Assembly (NCBI GenBank): GCA_002404295.1
Contig: DHJK01000133.1
Span: 1-10,865 of the forward strand
Reading direction: 5' to 3'
Source: Legionellales bacterium UBA4722
GTDB lineage: Bacteria > Pseudomonadota > Gammaproteobacteria > DSM-16500
DNA length: 10,865 bases
Part shown: one piece after another, positions 7,544 through 10,865 of the stretch
Layout: every line of letters begins with the position of its first letter
How positions within the stretch are numbered: position 1 is the stretch's first letter
Program-made: the position numbers and the translations under genes
The notes under the pieces: model-generated
The model's database searches: none
The model's input: the letters and a program-made list of their open reading frames with translations, nothing else
Told to the model about the DNA's origin: nothing

Positions 7544-8722
7544 ATGACAGTAGAAGTAAAAGTACCGATGTTGCCAGAATCCATTGCTGATGCAACGATC
7601 TCCACTTGGCATAAAAAAGTGGGTGATGCGGTCGCGCGTGATGAAAATTTAATGGATCTGGAAACAGATAAAGTTATGCTTGAAGTGCCTTCGCCAATTG
7701 ATGGTATTTTAAAAGAAATTATTAGAAAAAGTGGCGATACTGTTAAAGCAAATGAAGTCGTTGCAATTGTAGAAGCAGGTGCTGCAGCAAAACCTGAAGC
7801 GACTGCGAGCGCTGAGCCAGCTGCTAGCAGTGCCCCTGAGAGCGCTGCGAAAACAGCAGCGCCTGCCCAACCTGCAGCGGCATCTTCCGCTCCATTGAGC
7901 CCTGCCGTACGTCGTGTCGTAGCAGAACATGATATCGATGTTTCAAACGTTCAAGGCACAGGCAAGGGCGGGCGGATCACTAAAGAAAATGTGCTCGCTG
8001 CTGTTCCACTTAACACCTCCGGACGCCCTGAAAAACGCGTACCGATGACTCGTATGCGTGCTCGTATCGCAGAGCGTTTACTTGAAGTCGCTCAAACCAC
8101 CGCCATGTTGACTACGTTTAATGAAATAAACTTACAACAAGTCATTGAGTTACGTAACAAATATAAAGATAAGTTTGAAAAAGCACATAACACCCGTTTA
8201 GGATTTATGTCCTTTTTCGTGAAAGCAGCCGTTGAAGCATTGAAACGTTTCCCCGCAGTCAATGCATCCATTGATGGCAATGATATTGTTTATCACGGTT
8301 ACTTTGATATCGGTGTCGCCGTATCAACAGACCGTGGTTTAGTCGTGCCCGTTTTACGCGACGCAGATCAAATGAGTATGGCTGAAATTGAAGCCAAGAT
8401 TGCAGAATATGCTAATAAAGCAAGAGCGGGCAAATTAACACTGGAAGAAATGCAGGGCGGTACATTCACCATTACCAATGGTGGTGTATTCGGTTCATTA
8501 TTATCTACACCTATCTTAAACTCTCCACAGAGTGCTATTTTAGGTATGCATAAAATAGACCAACGTCCTGTTGCTGAAAATGGACAAGTCGTCATTCGAC
8601 CTATGATGTATGTTGCCATGTCTTATGATCATCGCATTATTGATGGTAAAGACTCTGTGACGTTCCTTGTTGCAATTAAAGAATTACTCGAGGATCCAGC
8701 ACGTCTCTTACTTGAGATTTAA
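7544..8722 (+). CDS. sucB: Dihydrolipoyllysine-residue succinyltransferase (E2 of 2-oxoglutarate dehydrogenase)
   Basis: Core of the 2-oxoglutarate dehydrogenase complex; moves the succinyl group from its lipoyl arm to CoA. It has 392 residues (E. coli 405). A single lipoyl domain spans about 1-77, with lipoyl-lysine K43 in DLETDKVMLEVP. An Ala/Pro/Ser-rich flexible linker follows (about 79-117), then the small E1/E3-binding domain (about 118-153, SPAVRRVVAEHDID and GTGKGGRITKENV), then the catalytic domain with H363 and D367 in SYDHRIIDG and the LLLEI-type C-terminus. The DLETDK and SYDHRIIDG motifs, together with the neighbours, support SucB and not a pyruvate dehydrogenase E2. ATG 7544 has AAGGA at 7530-7534 (9-nt spacing); an earlier out-of-frame ATG at 7537 is too close to that site. 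No lpd (E3) gene follows, so E3 must come from elsewhere. Confidence 0.98.
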   Translation: MTVEVKVPMLPESIADATISTWHKKVGDAVARDENLMDLETDKVMLEVPSPIDGILKEIIRKSGDTVKANEVVAIVEAGAAAKPEATASAEPAASSAPESAAKTAAPAQPAAASSAPLSPAVRRVVAEHDIDVSNVQGTGKGGRITKENVLAAVPLNTSGRPEKRVPMTRMRARIAERLLEVAQTTAMLTTFNEINLQQVIELRNKYKDKFEKAHNTRLGFMSFFVKAAVEALKRFPAVNASIDGNDIVYHGYFDIGVAVSTDRGLVVPVLRDADQMSMAEIEAKIAEYANKARAGKLTLEEMQGGTFTITNGGVFGSLLSTPILNSPQSAILGMHKIDQRPVAENGQVVIRPMMYVAMSYDHRIIDGKDSVTFLVAIKELLEDPARLLLEI

Positions 8723-8758
8723 CCACGATAAAACCAACAAAACTTTGGAGAAGATTTA

Positions 8759-9925
8759 ATGAATTTACATGAATACCAAGCCAAGCAACTCTTGGCGAAG
8801 TACGGCTTGCCTGTGCCTAAAGGTGAAGTCGCACGGAATGTGGAAGAAGCATTAGCCATCGCTGATAGACTTGGCACAAAAAAATGGGTTGTCAAAGCGC
8901 AAGTCCATGCGGGCGGTCGCGGCAAAGCAGGCGGTGTTAAAGTCGTTTCTACAAAAGACGAAATCTCTCAAATAACCAAAGAGTTATTTGGCAAACGATT
9001 AGTGACTTATCAAACAGATGCAAATGGTCAACCCATTCATCAAATCTTGATTGAAGAACCTTGCGACATAGCTAAAGAGCTGTATCTTGGCGCTGTTATT
9101 GATCGTTCTACACAACGTATCGTTTTCATGGCATCCACAGAAGGTGGTGTAGAAATCGAAAAAGTAGCTCATGACACACCTGAAAAAATTATCACAACAA
9201 CTGTTGATCCGCTGTTGGGTGTTTTACCTTATCAAGCACGTGAACTCAGCTTTGCATTAGGTTTAAAAGGCGATCAAGTGAAGCAATTTACCAAGATTTT
9301 ACTTGGACTTGGAAAAATGTTTGAAGAGAGTGATTTAAGTTTATTAGAAATCAATCCGCTCGTTATTACCAAGCAAGGTAATCTTTTATGTCTTGATGGT
9401 AAAATTACGATTGATGATAACGCGATCTACCGTCAACCTGCGTTGCGCGAAATGCGGGATACCACTCAAGAAGATGAACGCGAAAATCGTGCTCGTGACT
9501 GGGAACTGAATTACATCGCACTCGATGGCAATATTGGTTGTATGGTCAATGGTGCTGGTCTCGCGATGGCTACCATGGATATCGTTAAGTTACATGGCGG
9601 CAATCCAGCTAACTTCTTAGATGTGGGCGGTGGCGCAACCAAAGAACGTGTGACTGAAGCATTCAAAATCATTTTATCAGATAAGAACGTTAAAGCCATT
9701 TTAGTGAATATTTTCGGTGGTATCGTACGTTGCGATTTAATTGCAGATGGCGTAATCGGCGCGGTAGCTGAAGTAGGAACGACCTTACCTGTGGTGGTTC
9801 GTCTTGAAGGCAATAACGCTGAATTAGGCTCTAAAAAATTAAGCGAAAGCGGTCTCAACATTATCCCAGCAGCAAGCTTTACCGATGCTGCCATTAAAGT
9901 CGTTCAAGCAGCAGGTGCAGCATAA
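8759..9925 (+). CDS. sucC: Succinyl-CoA synthetase (ADP-forming) beta subunit
   Basis: Nucleotide-binding beta subunit of succinyl-CoA synthetase, which converts succinyl-CoA, phosphate and ADP or GDP to succinate, CoA and ATP or GTP in the cytoplasm. The 388 residues equal the E. coli length and start MNLHEYQAKQLL, the classic N-terminus. The ATP-grasp domain shows K46 and G53-R54-G55 in VHAGGRGKAGG, and metal ligands N199 (EINPLV) and D213 (CLDGK), at the same numbers as in E. coli. The C-terminal ligase domain has NGAGLAMATMD, LDVGGGAT and NIFGGI motifs, the latter supplying the power helix and succinate-side contacts. GGAG at 8747-8750 gives 8-nt spacing to the ATG, and a 36-nt gap separates it from sucB. 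It overlaps sucD by one base. Nucleotide preference cannot be read reliably from the sequence by eye. Confidence 0.99.
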   Translation: MNLHEYQAKQLLAKYGLPVPKGEVARNVEEALAIADRLGTKKWVVKAQVHAGGRGKAGGVKVVSTKDEISQITKELFGKRLVTYQTDANGQPIHQILIEEPCDIAKELYLGAVIDRSTQRIVFMASTEGGVEIEKVAHDTPEKIITTTVDPLLGVLPYQARELSFALGLKGDQVKQFTKILLGLGKMFEESDLSLLEINPLVITKQGNLLCLDGKITIDDNAIYRQPALREMRDTTQEDERENRARDWELNYIALDGNIGCMVNGAGLAMATMDIVKLHGGNPANFLDVGGGATKERVTEAFKIILSDKNVKAILVNIFGGIVRCDLIADGVIGAVAEVGTTLPVVVRLEGNNAELGSKKLSESGLNIIPAASFTDAAIKVVQAAGAA

Positions 9926-10803
9926 TGAGTATTTTAATTAATAAAGACACAAAAGTAATTTGCCAAGGTTTCACGGGTAAACAAGGTACGCTTCATTCAG
10001 AACAAGCCATTGCTTATGGTACGAAGATGGTAGGGGGGGTCACACCTGAAAAAGGTGGGCAAACTCATTTAGGATTACCTGTATTTAATACCGTTAGAGA
10101 AGCTTATGAAGCGACGCAAGCAGATGCTTCCGTTATTTATGTACCAGCGCCTTTTTGCAAAGATTCCATTGTAGAAGCTGTTGAAGCAGGGATTAAATTA
10201 ATTGTCTGCATTACCGAAGGTATTCCCACCCTAGATATGCTGGATATTAAAGCGTATTTAAAAAATCATCCAGGCACCACGTTAATAGGGCCTAATTGCC
10301 CAGGCGTCATCACTCCAGGCCAATGCAAAATCGGCATCATGCCAGGTCATATTCATACACCAGGCCGTGTTGGTATTGTTTCCCGCTCGGGTACATTAAC
10401 GTACGAAGCTGTGCATCAAACAACAGAGTTAGGACTAGGGCAAAGCACCTGCGTCGGTATCGGTGGCGATCCTATTCCTGGCACCAACTTTATTGATGTA
10501 TTGGCTTTATTTGAAAAAGATCCACAAACCGAAATTATTATTATGGTCGGTGAAATTGGTGGTACTGGTGAAGATGAAGCGGCTGAGTACATTAAGAAAC
10601 ATGTTACCAAACCTGTTGTTTCTTATATTGCGGGTGTGACTGCACCTGAAGGTAAACGGATGGGTCATGCAGGCGCTATTATCGCGGGTGGTAAAGGTAC
10701 TGCAGCTGAGAAATTTGCGGTATTAGAAGCGGCTGGCGTGCATACAGTGCGTTCACCTGCGGAGATGGGCAAGATGGCTGCGAAGGTGCTTCAAGAAGCT
10801 TAA
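9925..10803 (+). CDS. sucD: Succinyl-CoA synthetase alpha subunit
   Basis: Alpha subunit of succinyl-CoA synthetase; binds CoA and carries the phosphohistidine intermediate. It has 292 residues (E. coli 289). The CoA-binding Rossmann motif is GFTGKQG at residues 15-21, GPNCPG with C125 follows, then SRSGTLTYE, and E210 in GEIGGTGEDEA is the glutamate that contacts the phosphohistidine. The phosphorylated histidine is H248 in MGHAGAIIAGGKGTA (His246 in mature E. coli numbering). The start overlaps the sucC stop as TAATG, with AGG at 9913-9915 inside sucC, so coupled translation with its partner subunit is likely. A run of seven G bases at 10033-10039 encodes G37-G38 and is unusual for this AT-leaning sequence. 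No further gene begins in the remaining 62 bases. Confidence 0.99.
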   Translation: MSILINKDTKVICQGFTGKQGTLHSEQAIAYGTKMVGGVTPEKGGQTHLGLPVFNTVREAYEATQADASVIYVPAPFCKDSIVEAVEAGIKLIVCITEGIPTLDMLDIKAYLKNHPGTTLIGPNCPGVITPGQCKIGIMPGHIHTPGRVGIVSRSGTLTYEAVHQTTELGLGQSTCVGIGGDPIPGTNFIDVLALFEKDPQTEIIIMVGEIGGTGEDEAAEYIKKHVTKPVVSYIAGVTAPEGKRMGHAGAIIAGGKGTAAEKFAVLEAAGVHTVRSPAEMGKMAAKVLQEA

Positions 10804-10810
10804 TATTAAT

Positions 10811-10841
10811 AGTGCGCGTGCTCACCTCAGCAAGCTGCACT
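10811..10841 (+). terminator. Imperfect hairpin after sucD, weak terminator candidate
   Basis: AGTGC (10811-10815) pairs with GCACT (10837-10841), and GCGTGCT (10816-10822) pairs with AGCAAGC (10829-10835) with one G-A mismatch. One T at 10836 is bulged and the loop is CACCTC. It begins 7 nt after the sucD stop. Only a short GTCTTTATC follows, not a real U-tract, so it is a poor Rho-independent terminator. It could instead protect or define the 3' end of the operon transcript. Confidence 0.3.
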
Positions 10842-10849
10842 GTCTTTAT

Positions 10850-10865
10850 CGTGCCCGTGCCCGTG
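10850..10865. repeat. Start of a CGTGCC hexamer tandem repeat, cut by the window end
   Basis: The last 16 bases read CGTGCC twice followed by CGTG, a period-6 tandem array of about 2.7 units that runs into the window edge. Total copy number and what lies beyond cannot be seen. Confidence 0.5.

Noticed and set aside
9511..9894. 127-codon antisense open frame within sucC
   Set aside because: Mirror of a strongly conserved sucC coding region; no domain or promoter evidence.

Overview
The window holds the core TCA-cycle cluster of a Gram-negative gammaproteobacterium. On the minus strand is gltA (citrate synthase). Divergent from it on the plus strand is an eight-gene run, sdhC-sdhD-sdhA-sdhB-sucA-sucB-sucC-sucD, which encodes succinate dehydrogenase (complex II), the E1 and E2 components of 2-oxoglutarate dehydrogenase, and both subunits of succinyl-CoA synthetase. 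Gene order and orientation match the well-known gltA/sdhCDAB-sucABCD arrangement of Escherichia coli. Sequence style (AT-leaning, many TTA/AAA/GAA codons) and the flavour of the proteins, especially GltA, suggest a member of the Legionellales (Coxiella/Legionella-like relatives). That placement is inference from remembered family sequences and no search was run.

Layout: 1-31 is a short tail downstream of gltA with nothing recognisable. 32-1321 is gltA (-). 1322-1446 is the divergent control region, with a recognisable sigma70-type promoter for each direction, their -35 elements lying 3 bp apart. 1447-4636 is sdhCDAB, tightly packed (7-nt overlap, 3-nt gap, 11-nt gap). 4637-7453 is sucA, abutting the sdhB stop codon. 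7454-7543 is the only sizeable gap inside the run and carries a GCGAG-rich hairpin that looks like a dispersed-repeat remnant. 7544-8722 is sucB, 8759-9925 sucC and 9925-10803 sucD (TAATG overlap). 10804-10865 holds an imperfect hairpin and the beginning of a GTGCCC hexamer repeat cut off by the window edge.

Together these proteins carry acetyl-CoA and oxaloacetate into citrate (GltA), 2-oxoglutarate to succinyl-CoA (SucA, SucB and an E3 subunit not encoded here), succinyl-CoA to succinate with nucleotide triphosphate formation (SucCD), and succinate to fumarate with electrons passed to quinone (SdhABCD). Every gene appears intact, and the catalytic and cofactor residues I looked for are present. 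I found no tRNA, rRNA, CRISPR array, transposase or unknown gene. This is an ordinary core-metabolism region, and the findings concern mainly regulation, start sites and small repeats, not a new system.
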